Part shown: piece after piece, positions 50,986 through 59,284 of the stretch | Position numbering within the stretch: position 1 is the first letter of the stretch | Layout of the letters: each line of letters opens with the position of its first letter | Source of the DNA: Moduliflexus sp964602655 | GTDB lineage: Bacteria; Moduliflexota; Moduliflexia; Moduliflexales; Moduliflexaceae | DNA length: 64,000 nucleotides | NCBI GenBank assembly: GCA_964602655.1 | Contig: CAZRSF010000007.1 | Location: 1 to 64,000, forward strand | Reading direction: 5' to 3' | The notes under the pieces: generated by a model | Seen by the model: the letters and a program-made list of their open reading frames with translations, nothing else | Told to the model about the DNA's origin: nothing | Databases searched by the model: none | Made by a program: the position numbers and the translations under genes

Positions 50986-51324
50986 TTACAGTTTCAGGCT
51001 GTTATCCCAGACGCCGTGCAGATTGCAATACGACAACGCGGTCAGGGATTTGTAGTTTTCTTTTTTAATCACAATCGAACCGCTCGGCAGCGACGTGCCT
51101 TTGCCGAAAGTCAGCGTGGCGACTTCCACGACTTTGCCTTCCTGCGTTTCGCCGAACACTTTCACCCATTCGATATGATGTTCCGGCATGGTCGGATGCA
51201 AAACATCTTTGCCGATCTGAATCGTGACAACCGTCCCGATAGCGCTGTCAGACAGCGTCAAACTCGGCACATGCTTTTCTTTCCCCTCGAAATCAGGGCT
51301 ATGAACCAATGCTGCGAATCCCAT
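50986..51324 (-). CDS. Superoxide reductase (class II, neelaredoxin/desulfoferrodoxin C-domain type)
   Basis: 112 aa. Fe-ligand pattern: KEKHVPSL (active-site Lys and His), HPTMPEHHIEWVKVF (His ligands) and LSYCNLHGVW (Cys and His). It lacks the N-terminal desulforedoxin domain, so it is class II. Reduces superoxide to peroxide without making O2, an anaerobe's defence. Rubredoxin, its usual electron donor, is encoded immediately upstream on the same strand (44 bp). Confidence 0.92.
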   Translation of the reverse strand: MGFAALVHSPDFEGKEKHVPSLTLSDSAIGTVVTIQIGKDVLHPTMPEHHIEWVKVFGETQEGKVVEVATLTFGKGTSLPSGSIVIKKENYKSLTALSYCNLHGVWDNSLKL

Positions 51325-51368
51325 AACTCAATCCTCCTCTGCGCCATGCAGAACGAATTCAGGTAAAA

Positions 51369-51530
51369 TTAATCCAAAGGTTCGAACATATCTTTTTCGA
51401 CGCCGCAATCCGGGCATGTCCAATCATCGGGCAGGTCTTCGAACGCCGTTCCGGGATTTACGCTATTATCGGGATCGCCAACAGCCGGGTCATAAATAAA
51501 GCCGCATACGGTACATTTATACTTCTTCAT
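51369..51530 (-). CDS. Rubredoxin
   Basis: 53 aa. MKKYKCTVCGFIYDPAVGDP and WTCPDCGVEKDMFEPLD carry the two CxxCG knuckles that bind one Fe. GGAG lies 7 nt before the ATG. It is co-oriented with the superoxide reductase gene 44 bp downstream, which it presumably reduces. Confidence 0.93.
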   Translation of the reverse strand: MKKYKCTVCGFIYDPAVGDPDNSVNPGTAFEDLPDDWTCPDCGVEKDMFEPLD

Positions 51531-51739
51531 ATCGTTTCTCCTCTGGTTATGGTAGCAGAAGCCGCGCTCCTTTCCTACCGGTTGCCGATTCTTTCGCCCT
51601 TTCCCGTCAAAATCATCAATCGTTCATATCAGTGAAAATCTCAGGTGGAATGTCAAGAAAAAAGATGCGAGAACTACAAGGACGGATGTAAGAAAGAATT
51701 CGCTTGATTCATACTTATCTTCCTCCCATCGTTGTCGTT

Positions 51740-52906
51740 TTACTGCGCGGCCAATTCGATTTTGTTGCCCGTCATGCCGGTGACATCGAACATCAGGCCG
51801 TTGAAATCCTGCGCGGTCAATTCATCCGCCAGCGTCTCGGTCGTGCCCTGAATTTCGACATCGAGCACGGCGGTTTTTTGTTGAAAACTGCGCTGATTCA
51901 CCGTCTTGACGCCGCGAATTTTCGTGGCGAGAATCTCTTTGATCTGCTTGAGTTGCGCAAACGTGACGTTCGACACGACGAGTTGCACGGTCGTGGCTGT
52001 TTGCACATCCTGCCGCCATTGCTCGAGGATGTTGGGAATCAGCGTCTCCGCTAATTTGGCGCTCGCTTTTTCGATAGCCGCCGTTCCGCCGGTCAAGTCG
52101 TCAATATGCGCGTTTTTCGCCTGCTCCGCCGCCGAGGCAATCACCGCCGCCGTATCCGCCCGCACGGCTCTGGCGGTCACAAGCGCCTGATACGATTTCA
52201 TCTCGCTCTTGAGAATCTTTGCTCCGGCGCTGGCCGAGGCTTTCACCGTAATAACCACGTCCGCGGCGAATTGCTGGCAAATCGCGGCGGAGGCGGCGAC
52301 GTCTCCCTCTGTCGCTTTAACCGCTAATTCACGGTTCACGTTTTGCGCGACAGTCATGGCGTCCACAACCTCGAACCCTTTATTGACAAATGCCTGCTGC
52401 AATGTGACTTCCGCCTGCGACATGTCCGCCGACGCCACGCCAGCAGTTTTCAGGCCGACAAGCTCTTCCGAGACAAGAAACATCATGCGCGGATTTCCTT
52501 TTTGCTGAATCACATGCCGGATCGCCTGCACATCGGCGTCTAACGCGCCCATGCCGATGACAGCGCGAATTTTGACGCGATATTCCTTGTCGTCATGGCG
52601 GTCGTTAAGGATGTCATACGAGGTGATATAGCCTGCTGATTGGGTGAGGATGCGATCTGAGACGATTTCGTAATTCTGCACGACCGATTCGGAGGACATC
52701 AGGACGCCGACCGCCTGTTCGACAGCCTTGCGCTGCGCGTCAACAATCGCGTTATCGCGCGCCGTCGCCGTGTCATTTTGCAGGATGCGAGCCACGCCTT
52801 CGGCTTCGACCCTTTGCTGCGCATCTTCTCCGTAGAGCGCGATTGGCGTTAACATCGAGAGAAGAAGAGACGCGATCAAAAAGAGTCTGCATGATATTGT
52901 CATCAT
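51740..52906 (-). CDS. Secreted FlgT-N-like protein
   Basis: 388 aa. Signal peptide MMTISCRLFLIASLLLSMLT, cleaved near YGEDA. The following domain (VEAEGVARILQNDTATARDN, QRKAVEQAVGVLMSS, ILTQSAGYITSYDIL) resembles the N-terminal domain of FlgT and related periplasmic proteins. Later segments (AAICQQFAADVVITVKASAS, VSNVTFAQLKQIKEILATKI) suggest CsgG/TolB-like and ferredoxin-like alpha-beta folds. No flagellar genes are nearby. The start at 52906 or 52903 lacks a clear ribosome site. Envelope role, otherwise unknown. Confidence 0.6.
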   Translation of the reverse strand: MMTISCRLFLIASLLLSMLTPIALYGEDAQQRVEAEGVARILQNDTATARDNAIVDAQRKAVEQAVGVLMSSESVVQNYEIVSDRILTQSAGYITSYDILNDRHDDKEYRVKIRAVIGMGALDADVQAIRHVIQQKGNPRMMFLVSEELVGLKTAGVASADMSQAEVTLQQAFVNKGFEVVDAMTVAQNVNRELAVKATEGDVAASAAICQQFAADVVITVKASASAGAKILKSEMKSYQALVTARAVRADTAAVIASAAEQAKNAHIDDLTGGTAAIEKASAKLAETLIPNILEQWRQDVQTATTVQLVVSNVTFAQLKQIKEILATKIRGVKTVNQRSFQQKTAVLDVEIQGTTETLADELTAQDFNGLMFDVTGMTGNKIELAAQ

Positions 52907-53085
52907 ATTCGTTGTTCGCGTCAGGCGCGCCGCGCGCGTCGTCTCACATGCGCGTTGCTCCTGAAACGAAGAGATTCTCCCGAATGAGGAAAACATGAGG
53001 GAAAAACATCGAACACGCTGCTCAATCCGCTGAAAAACCCGGAGGAGACACCTCTCCGTGTCTCACTCCGACTTGGCTGCCAGAC

Positions 53086-53463
53086 CTATAGCAGCTTTTC
53101 CGATCCCGTATAAACCTCTTCGACAGCCAATGCGACAGCGCCATGACCCGGATGCTTTTGAGGGTTCCATGTTTTCATATCCTCAAAAATCGGTCCATCC
53201 TGGTGGTAGGCGATATGTCCCTTGATCTGATACGGTTTGCCGTCTTTCGTGGAAAAAAGAATCGTGCCTTTGCTGCCCGCGAGAATGTTTTCCAGGGTTT
53301 TGACAAAATAATTATTCGCCACTACGATCGTCTTCTCGTTGTATTTCGACACGCAGGTCGCATAGATGGCGTTAGGGGTTCCATCGTGATGAACCGTTGA
53401 TAAAATGACGGGGCCTTCCCGGTCATCCCATGCCTGACTTACTGCTTCGGGTAATGCTGCCAT
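53086..53463 (-). CDS. Pyridoxamine-5'-phosphate-oxidase-like (flavin-binding split barrel) protein
   Basis: 125 aa. Begins with a helix (PEAVSQAWDDREGP) followed by split-barrel strands: VILSTVHHDGTPNAIYA, TIVVANNYFVKTLENI, GTILFSTKDGKPYQIKGHIA. It is too short and divergent for a true PdxH; related proteins bind FMN, F420 or heme. AAGGAG lies 8 nt before the ATG. It stands alone and diverges from an M42 peptidase gene. Confidence 0.75.
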   Translation of the reverse strand: MAALPEAVSQAWDDREGPVILSTVHHDGTPNAIYATCVSKYNEKTIVVANNYFVKTLENILAGSKGTILFSTKDGKPYQIKGHIAYHQDGPIFEDMKTWNPQKHPGHGAVALAVEEVYTGSEKLL

Positions 53464-53936
53464 TCAAGTTCTCCTTATGTGTTACCCTTCGTGACAAGAT
53501 AAGACGCGAGACAGGCGTCTCGCCGAACAGAGAGGCTTTTCAGCATCAAGCCTCTGCGCTTCTCGCAAGGGCGGATTCGTTGTTATATTTCGTGTGTTCG
53601 ATCATTTCGAACACACGTAGGTATTATGACAAGGATTTGCTCGTATAATGCGCCGATGAGAAGCGATTGCACGAGAATATTTGTCTCATCTCGTTATTAT
53701 TTTTGTCAACCTTTTATTATATGTGTAAGGGAATTCCGTAGATTAGCCATGACCAAACGGCAAAATGTTTTGCTTGTTCAGCAATGAAAATACGCCCTCT
53801 GATTTTTGTTCGGATACAGGCGTTTCTTCCTTGACTTTTTCAAGGGAGAACCTCTATTTTTTGCTGAAGGTATGCAAAATCGCGTGATCACGATGATGGG
53901 AACTAATTATGAGAGACAATGAAAGGTGGATGTAAC
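53464..53936. other. Divergent intergenic region (473 bp) with an 11-bp palindrome
   Basis: No gene seen. CGTGTGTTCGA (53591-53601) and TCGAACACACG (53607-53617) form a perfect dyad with a 5-bp spacer, a candidate operator. A TATAAT at 53644-53649 lacks an obvious -35 box. CCTTGACTTTTTCAAGG near 53830 is a small hairpin. The rest is AT-rich. Confidence 0.4.
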
Positions 53937-54995
53937 ATGAATGAACAGACGCTTGATTTTTTGAAACAGTTGCTCGATACGCCGAGTCCGTCCGGCGATG
54001 AAGCGGCGATCAGCCGCATCTGGCGTAAAGAAGCCGAAACCTTTGCCGATGACACGCAGGCGGACGTGCGCGGGAATTCCTTCGCAACGCTGCGCGGCGG
54101 AGCGCCGAAAGTGCTGCTGGCCGGGCATATTGACGAAATCGGCCTGATGGTCAGTTATATTGATGACGACGGCTTTCTCTCGTTTTCCGGCGTCGGCGGC
54201 TGGGATTCGCAAACGCTTGTCGGGCAGCGGGTGCGGCTTTTAGGGAAAAACGGCGAAGTCTCCGGCGTGGTGGGCAAAAAGCCGATTCATTTGATGGAAG
54301 ACGATGAACGCAAAAAAGTCTCGCAAATCAAAGACCTCTGGCTCGATCTCGGCGTCACGAACCGCAAAGAGGCCGAAGAGCTTGTCCGCATCGGCACGGT
54401 CGGCGTGATTGAAGCGGACGTCAAAGAATATGCCAACGGACGCATCGTGTCGCGTGGCTTAGACGACCGCATCGGCGCATTCGCCGTGTTGGAAGCGCTG
54501 CGGCTGTTGTCGCAAGAGCGTCCGGCAGCGACGGTGACGGCGGTCGCGACCTGTCAGGAAGAAATCACGATGGCCGGAGCGCAGACCAGCGCGTTCAGCG
54601 TCGCCCCGCAGGTCGGCATCGCGGTGGATGTGACCTTTACGACCGATCACCCCAATTCCGATAAAAAACAAAACGGCGATGTGAAGCTCGGCGGCGGCCC
54701 GGTACTGTCGCGCGGCGCGGCCAACAGTCCGGTGATCTTCGACATGCTGGTCGCGATTGCGGAACGGGAACAGATTCCGTATAGCGTGCAGATTACGCCG
54801 CGTCGCACCGGCACGGACGCCGACATGATCCATGTCTCGCGCGGCGGCGTCGCGACCGCCGTGATCTCGATTCCCTGCCGTTATCTGCATTCTCCGAACG
54901 AAATGATCGCGTTGTCCGATGTGGAACAGACGGCCAAATTGATCGCCGCCTTCGTGCGTTCGCTGTCGGCAGAGGCCGATTTCATCCCGCGCTGA
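53937..54995 (+). CDS. M42-family metallo-aminopeptidase, copy 2
   Basis: 352 aa. Metal/catalytic residues: LLAGHIDEIGLMVSYI, IVSRGLDDRIGAFAVLEAL, AVATCQEEITMAGA, GIAVDVTFTTDHPN, CRYLHSPNEM. The start at 53937 was chosen because AAGGTGGA is 7-8 nt upstream; an ATG at 53919 is less well placed. Diverged from the copy at 49736. TET-type peptidases with different specificities often coexist and may form mixed complexes (knowledge of the archaeal family). Confidence 0.87.
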   Translation: MNEQTLDFLKQLLDTPSPSGDEAAISRIWRKEAETFADDTQADVRGNSFATLRGGAPKVLLAGHIDEIGLMVSYIDDDGFLSFSGVGGWDSQTLVGQRVRLLGKNGEVSGVVGKKPIHLMEDDERKKVSQIKDLWLDLGVTNRKEAEELVRIGTVGVIEADVKEYANGRIVSRGLDDRIGAFAVLEALRLLSQERPAATVTAVATCQEEITMAGAQTSAFSVAPQVGIAVDVTFTTDHPNSDKKQNGDVKLGGGPVLSRGAANSPVIFDMLVAIAEREQIPYSVQITPRRTGTDADMIHVSRGGVATAVISIPCRYLHSPNEMIALSDVEQTAKLIAAFVRSLSAEADFIPR

Positions 54996-55042
54996 AAAAC
55001 GGAATTCTCTTAACCGATGTATCACGCATGGAGGAAAATCGT

Positions 55043-55582
55043 ATGGCACAATATAAAGCATTTGCCCAGTATGTCGAAGTCAGCGGACAATCCGCGCAGG
55101 CCGTCATCGAGGCGATGGGCTTGTTCAAACGCTGGGCGGTGGAAGCGCTTGCCAGGCACGGCATGTCTGAATTAAAAGCCGATCAATGGTATCCGCAGCA
55201 GAATTATTTGGATTTTTATCGAGAGATTGCCGAACATGTCGGTTTGAAAACGCTGAAAACCATCGGCAAAGAAGTGCCGAGAAAAGCCTTCTGGCCGCCG
55301 GAGATTGACACGCTTGACAAAGCCCTCGCTTCGATTGACGCGGCGTATCACATGAATCATCGTGGCGGCGAGATCGGCTCGTACCGTTATGAAAAGACGG
55401 GTGAGCGCTCCGGCAAAATGATCTGCCACACGCCCTATCCCTGCCCGTTCGATCATGGGGTGATCGAAGGTGTCGCGCAGCGATTTGCGATTTCCACCGC
55501 GCGCCTGAAAGTCACCCATGACGACACGCAATCCTGTCGTCTGAATGGGGCAGATCGTTGCACATACCTGATTTCGTGGTAG
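55043..55582 (+). CDS. V4R-like small-molecule-binding sensor domain protein
   Basis: 179 aa, single domain. The C-terminal half (RYEKTGERSGKMICHTPYPC, FDHGVIEGVAQRFA, DDTQSCRLNGADRCTYLI) resembles 4-vinyl reductase (V4R)/HNOB-like sensor domains, where Cys and His near the end often bind ligand or metal. The start at 55043 has GGAGGAAAA upstream; the ATG at 55028 overlaps that site. It is 47 bp after the M42 gene, so possibly co-transcribed. No output domain is attached, so it probably acts through a partner. Family assignment tentative. Confidence 0.5.
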   Translation: MAQYKAFAQYVEVSGQSAQAVIEAMGLFKRWAVEALARHGMSELKADQWYPQQNYLDFYREIAEHVGLKTLKTIGKEVPRKAFWPPEIDTLDKALASIDAAYHMNHRGGEIGSYRYEKTGERSGKMICHTPYPCPFDHGVIEGVAQRFAISTARLKVTHDDTQSCRLNGADRCTYLISW

Positions 55583-55615
55583 AGTTTCGTGCTATTGATT
55601 TTCAGGAGCGTATAT

Positions 55616-55688
55616 GTATGACACACAACGTGATGGTGGGGCAGACATTCCTGTCTGCCCCACGTTCTCCATAATGTTGTGTGTCAAT
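55616..55688. repeat. Nested palindromic repeat
   Basis: Outer arms GACACACAAC (55620-55629) and GTTGTGTGTC (55676-55685); inner 12-bp hairpin GTGGGGCAGACA (55636-55647) with TGTCTGCCCCAC (55652-55663). It directly abuts the element at 55687-55810, so this 379-bp spacer (55583-55961) is mostly repeats. Confidence 0.6.
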
Positions 55689-55810
55689 ATTGTTGCTCAA
55701 TAACAGAAGCGCCGAAAAAACGACTCGTTCGCGGTACGCGTGTCGAACTGTTTTTCGCCGTTCGACACGCTCAGGAAAACGGAAGCGCGTCTTATGGCGC
55801 AACAACTCTT
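55687..55810. repeat. Degenerate relative of the 125-bp MITE-like element
   Basis: The left end ATTGTTGCTCAA and right end GCAACAACTCTT match the terminal repeats of the 1378-1502 element, and the interior shares GTTCGACACGCTCA and GGAAGCGCG. About the same length (124 bp), but the ends are no longer perfect. Confidence 0.55.
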
Positions 55811-55961
55811 TCACCATCATCGCATTTCCCGGAATTTTAGAATAAACATTTCGCTGATTTCCTCGTCATGATAACGACAAGGATGCGTTTCAAAAAATAC
55901 GACACTCGCCGCGCTCTCTTCTCAAACGCATCTTGCTGCGACTTCTACAGGAAATGACGAT

Positions 55962-56372
55962 ATGGAATCTCAAAATCTTTTGGCAATTATCCGGCAATGC
56001 GCGTTATGTAAAAACATTGATGAGGCCAGCGGTCATTTGCTGCTTCATTATGGGAAAGTCCGTCTTTTCGCGGCTGGAGATACGATTTTTAAACAAGGCG
56101 ATTTTTCGCGTGGCATCTTCTGTCTGATTCTGTCCGGTCAGGTCGGGATCCTTTCGGATACCGGACAGGTCATTCGTGGCATGGGAAGCGGCGAAATCCT
56201 CGGCGAACTCGGCGTCACCAGTCCGCAAAATAAACGCACGGCGACCGTGAAAGCCATCAAACCCACCGAACTCTTCGAATGGAATGTGGATATCATCAAA
56301 ACGCAAGTTCCCGAAATGATGAAACGCCTGAAAGACCTCGCCTGGAAAAACGCCTCGAATTATTACGAATAA
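55962..56372 (+). CDS. Single-domain cyclic-nucleotide-binding protein
   Basis: 136 aa. cNMP-binding beta-roll: VRLFAAGDTIFKQGDFSRGI, CLILSGQVGILSDTGQVIRG, the phosphate-binding cassette GSGEILGELGVTSPQNKRTA (the GE-L segment is present; the usual R-A/T appears as KRTA). AGGA lies 9 nt before the ATG. It lacks the HTH of CRP/FNR proteins, so it probably acts by protein-protein contact or is a relic. The partner is unknown. Confidence 0.75.
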   Translation: MESQNLLAIIRQCALCKNIDEASGHLLLHYGKVRLFAAGDTIFKQGDFSRGIFCLILSGQVGILSDTGQVIRGMGSGEILGELGVTSPQNKRTATVKAIKPTELFEWNVDIIKTQVPEMMKRLKDLAWKNASNYYE

Positions 56373-56387
56373 GGCGATCTCTGCCGT

Positions 56388-58952
56388 TCATCTTTCCGTT
56401 TTGATGATTTTCCGCGTTGCCACATCGATCAGTAAGAAACCAAAAAAGGCGATCACCAGATACGGCCAGAGCGCGACGCCGTCATCCGGCGAGCCGGCGC
56501 GCGTCGCAAAGAGGTCGGCGGGGGGCGCGTTCAGTTCCAGCATCTTCCCGCCGGTCGCGCTTGCTATCTCTTCTAACAGCGGCAGATTGACGCTGGCGTG
56601 GAGAAATTCATCCGTATAAGGTATCGCAAAGCCGAAGGCGTCCGGTCGGTTGGCGTCGTCGGCCTGCGTTCCGAAGAGGCTGAAATAATACGCGCCGATC
56701 TCTTCCGCCGGAAACGCGGCAGCGTAGCGCCCCGGCGCGATTTGTTTCAAGGCAAGCGTCTGGTTCGCCTGCGACGGCGACACCATGTTGATGTTCAACG
56801 ACAGATGATTCACGAACTGATTCTCCGCGTCTAACACATCCACCGTAAACCTCCCGCTATCGCCGCTGCGCGTGATCTGCGCATCGTAGCGCTGCGCGGA
56901 TTCTTTGCGCTGCGCCCACTTCACCATTTGCCCGACGAATTGACCGTAATGCTCCCAGTTCACCCACTCTTTGCCCCAGCGCCCGCCTAAATCGGAGGTA
57001 AAGGCCACGCTGCGCCCCAAACCATATTGCCAGGCCGCGAAAATCGGGCCATGCGGACTGCTCAGGATGGTTTGCGCCGCCGGTTTCGGATACGTGATGA
57101 CTTGCCCGTAAAGCGTCGGAAGCGCGGTCTGCGTCAAGCCGATCAACATATCATGCGAGGCGTTGAGTTGCGGCGCAATCGAGGCTTCCGTAATCAAATC
57201 CTTACTCACGATTTTTGTTTCGCCCGTAAAAATTCGGGGAATCGTGTCAGGGTTATCGGTGTAGTAACTCCGCCCCTGCCCCCATTCCGAAATCGAGCGC
57301 ATCAACGTTTGATCCGAATCCGCGCCGATGGCAACGGTCGAAACGGAAATCCCTGCGGCGGTCATGGAACGTACGAGCGGTTCGAACTCGGCTTTGTTGG
57401 TCATGCCGTCCGACAGGACAATCACGTGCTTACGACTTGCATCCGTTTCTTTGAGCATGTTAAACGCGTCTTCCAATGCGGGATATAAGACCGTGCCGCC
57501 AGACTCTTTCAGCGTGGACAACTGCGCGGCAATCGCCTGCCGCTCGCTCGCCTGCGTCACCGGCACGGCGCGGACGAATTGCGAATCGAACGCCACAATG
57601 CCGACTTTATCGGTCGGATTGAGCAATTCAATCGAAGAAAATGCCGCGATTTTGGCGAGTTCCAATTTAGTTTTATCCGTGTAGCGGGAACTCATGCTGG
57701 ACGATTTATCAATCACGAACACAAGGCACAGCCCGGAGAATTTCACATCCGTCGGCGCATCCATAAACACCGGCAGCAGGTCTTCAATCGGCGTTTTGCG
57801 GTAGTTTCCCGCGCCGAAACTGCGCTCGCCGCCCAACATAATGAACCCGCCGCCCATTTCCCGCACGTATGTTTCAAGGTGCTCCATCAGCGTGAATGAC
57901 AGGCGGTCGCCGGAGACATTATCGAAGATGATCGCGTTATATGTGAGCAGTTCGTGCAGCGTGCCGCTCAATTCGTCGAGCGTTTTGCGGCTCGGCGCGA
58001 TGCCTTGCATGTAGAGCGCATCGAACAGCGGGGATGGCGGCGCGGACGCATCCGCGACATACAACACCTGCGATTTTTGTTCTCCTTTCACAAATGCCAG
58101 ACCTTCATTGTTCTGAAAAATCAGATCGTCCGGGCAGTTCAGAATCGCTTTATACAGATACAGCCCAGATCCCTGAAGCTGATCGGTCACGACAAAACGA
58201 TTTTTTCCGGCGCGCAGGCGCACTGTTTCGCTGCTCATCAACGCCTCATTTTTCAAGATGATCAATTCGCCTTCGGTGTCATGGGAACTGGTCACTTCGA
58301 CGCTGATCTCATAAGGCGTTTCAAGGGGAATGGCGGCAGGCGCGGCGACATCGCTGACGAAGACTTCGCGGCTGCCGAACCATGATTCCACCGGTACAGG
58401 AAGAATCTGGACGCCGAGCGACGCGGCGAGCGCCACGCGCTGTTTTGCTTCGCCGATATTTTCGTTACCGTCGGTGAACAGGACGATTTTTTTCTCGCCA
58501 ACCGGCGGAAATTGTCCGATAGCTAATTGAAGCGCGTCGGCTAAATTCGTGAAATTCGGGTTGATGTCCGATTGCATCTCGCTGAATTCGAAGGGATTTC
58601 GCAGCGAGAGTTCGAGCGACGGCTGCTTGCCGAACGCGATCAATCCCGTTTGATCCTGTTCGTCCATGCCGGTGAGCGCCTGCTGAATGAAACCGTGAAT
58701 TGCCGTTGTTTTGTCGCGGCTGATGCTTTCGGAGCGATCAACGCAAAAGATGAGATTGACGCGATCTGTTTTCGTGATCAAACGGGGATCGGCTAACGCC
58801 AATCCGGCCAGCAGAATCAGCAGCGAGCGCAGCCCGGCAACCAGCACACGATGAAGGCGGAGGCTGTCACGCCAGGGCGAATAGCGCATCATCAGCCAGA
58901 TCGCCGGAATTAGCAGCAGCACGAATAAAAAAAGCGGATGATGAAATTTCAT
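56388..58952 (-). CDS. Membrane protein with two vWA domains (BatA/glutamine-amidotransferase-like architecture)
   Basis: 854 aa. Two N-terminal TM helices (PLFLFVLLLIPAIWLMM and LLILLAGLALADP), then vWA 1 (LIFCVDRSESIS, a DxSxS MIDAS; TDGNENIG). A middle region resembles class-I glutamine-amidotransferase-like domains (YNAIIFDNVS, GGGFIMLGGERSFGAGNY). vWA 2 follows (LVFVIDKSSSMSS, intact MIDAS; VIVLSDGMTN). A beta-rich domain and a C-terminal TM (LWPYLVIAFFGFLLIDVATR) end the protein. The start at 58952 was chosen because the TM begins there; longer frames extend into a repeat. The large vWA ectodomains probably face the periplasm and mediate metal-dependent assembly. Function unknown. Confidence 0.75.
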   Translation of the reverse strand: MKFHHPLFLFVLLLIPAIWLMMRYSPWRDSLRLHRVLVAGLRSLLILLAGLALADPRLITKTDRVNLIFCVDRSESISRDKTTAIHGFIQQALTGMDEQDQTGLIAFGKQPSLELSLRNPFEFSEMQSDINPNFTNLADALQLAIGQFPPVGEKKIVLFTDGNENIGEAKQRVALAASLGVQILPVPVESWFGSREVFVSDVAAPAAIPLETPYEISVEVTSSHDTEGELIILKNEALMSSETVRLRAGKNRFVVTDQLQGSGLYLYKAILNCPDDLIFQNNEGLAFVKGEQKSQVLYVADASAPPSPLFDALYMQGIAPSRKTLDELSGTLHELLTYNAIIFDNVSGDRLSFTLMEHLETYVREMGGGFIMLGGERSFGAGNYRKTPIEDLLPVFMDAPTDVKFSGLCLVFVIDKSSSMSSRYTDKTKLELAKIAAFSSIELLNPTDKVGIVAFDSQFVRAVPVTQASERQAIAAQLSTLKESGGTVLYPALEDAFNMLKETDASRKHVIVLSDGMTNKAEFEPLVRSMTAAGISVSTVAIGADSDQTLMRSISEWGQGRSYYTDNPDTIPRIFTGETKIVSKDLITEASIAPQLNASHDMLIGLTQTALPTLYGQVITYPKPAAQTILSSPHGPIFAAWQYGLGRSVAFTSDLGGRWGKEWVNWEHYGQFVGQMVKWAQRKESAQRYDAQITRSGDSGRFTVDVLDAENQFVNHLSLNINMVSPSQANQTLALKQIAPGRYAAAFPAEEIGAYYFSLFGTQADDANRPDAFGFAIPYTDEFLHASVNLPLLEEIASATGGKMLELNAPPADLFATRAGSPDDGVALWPYLVIAFFGFLLIDVATRKIIKTER

Positions 58953-59092
58953 AAGTAATTGAATAGAATAACCACAGATTTCGCGGATTGCACAGATTAT
59001 AGACACGCGCTGTTTACGCTCGCCCGTTCCGCCGATTCTGTCAATAGAAAAGAATCTGGTTCTTTTTCTTGACATCGTGATGGATTTTTGTC

Positions 59093-59253
59093 ATGACCAG
59101 CAACAGGGCAGAGTTAAACGGACAAGCATCTCCGCGCCGGTGTTCGCGGTCGTCGAGGCAAAAACCGACAATATCAATTCCAACTTCGGGCAGCGCATGG
59201 TGGAAATGGTCGCCGCGCAGCTCTATAATAAGGTGTTCGAAAACGGAAACATC
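59093..59253 (+). pseudogene. Fragment of a PD-(D/E)XK-like hypothetical protein
   Basis: An open stretch encodes ISAPVFAVVEAKTDNINSNF, then GQRMVEMVAAQLYNK. The VVEAK...GQ...MVAAQ.YN pattern matches the core of a common bacterial hypothetical family that looks like a restriction-nuclease fold (Glu-x-Lys motif). Both ends are missing: the frame runs into the next gene and has no plausible start or C-terminus. Interpreted as a truncated remnant. The surrounding spacer (58953-59284) otherwise holds one arm of the ACCACAGATT repeat. Confidence 0.4.
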
Positions 59254-59284
59254 ACATTATCACACAATAAAGAGGAGATAACAT

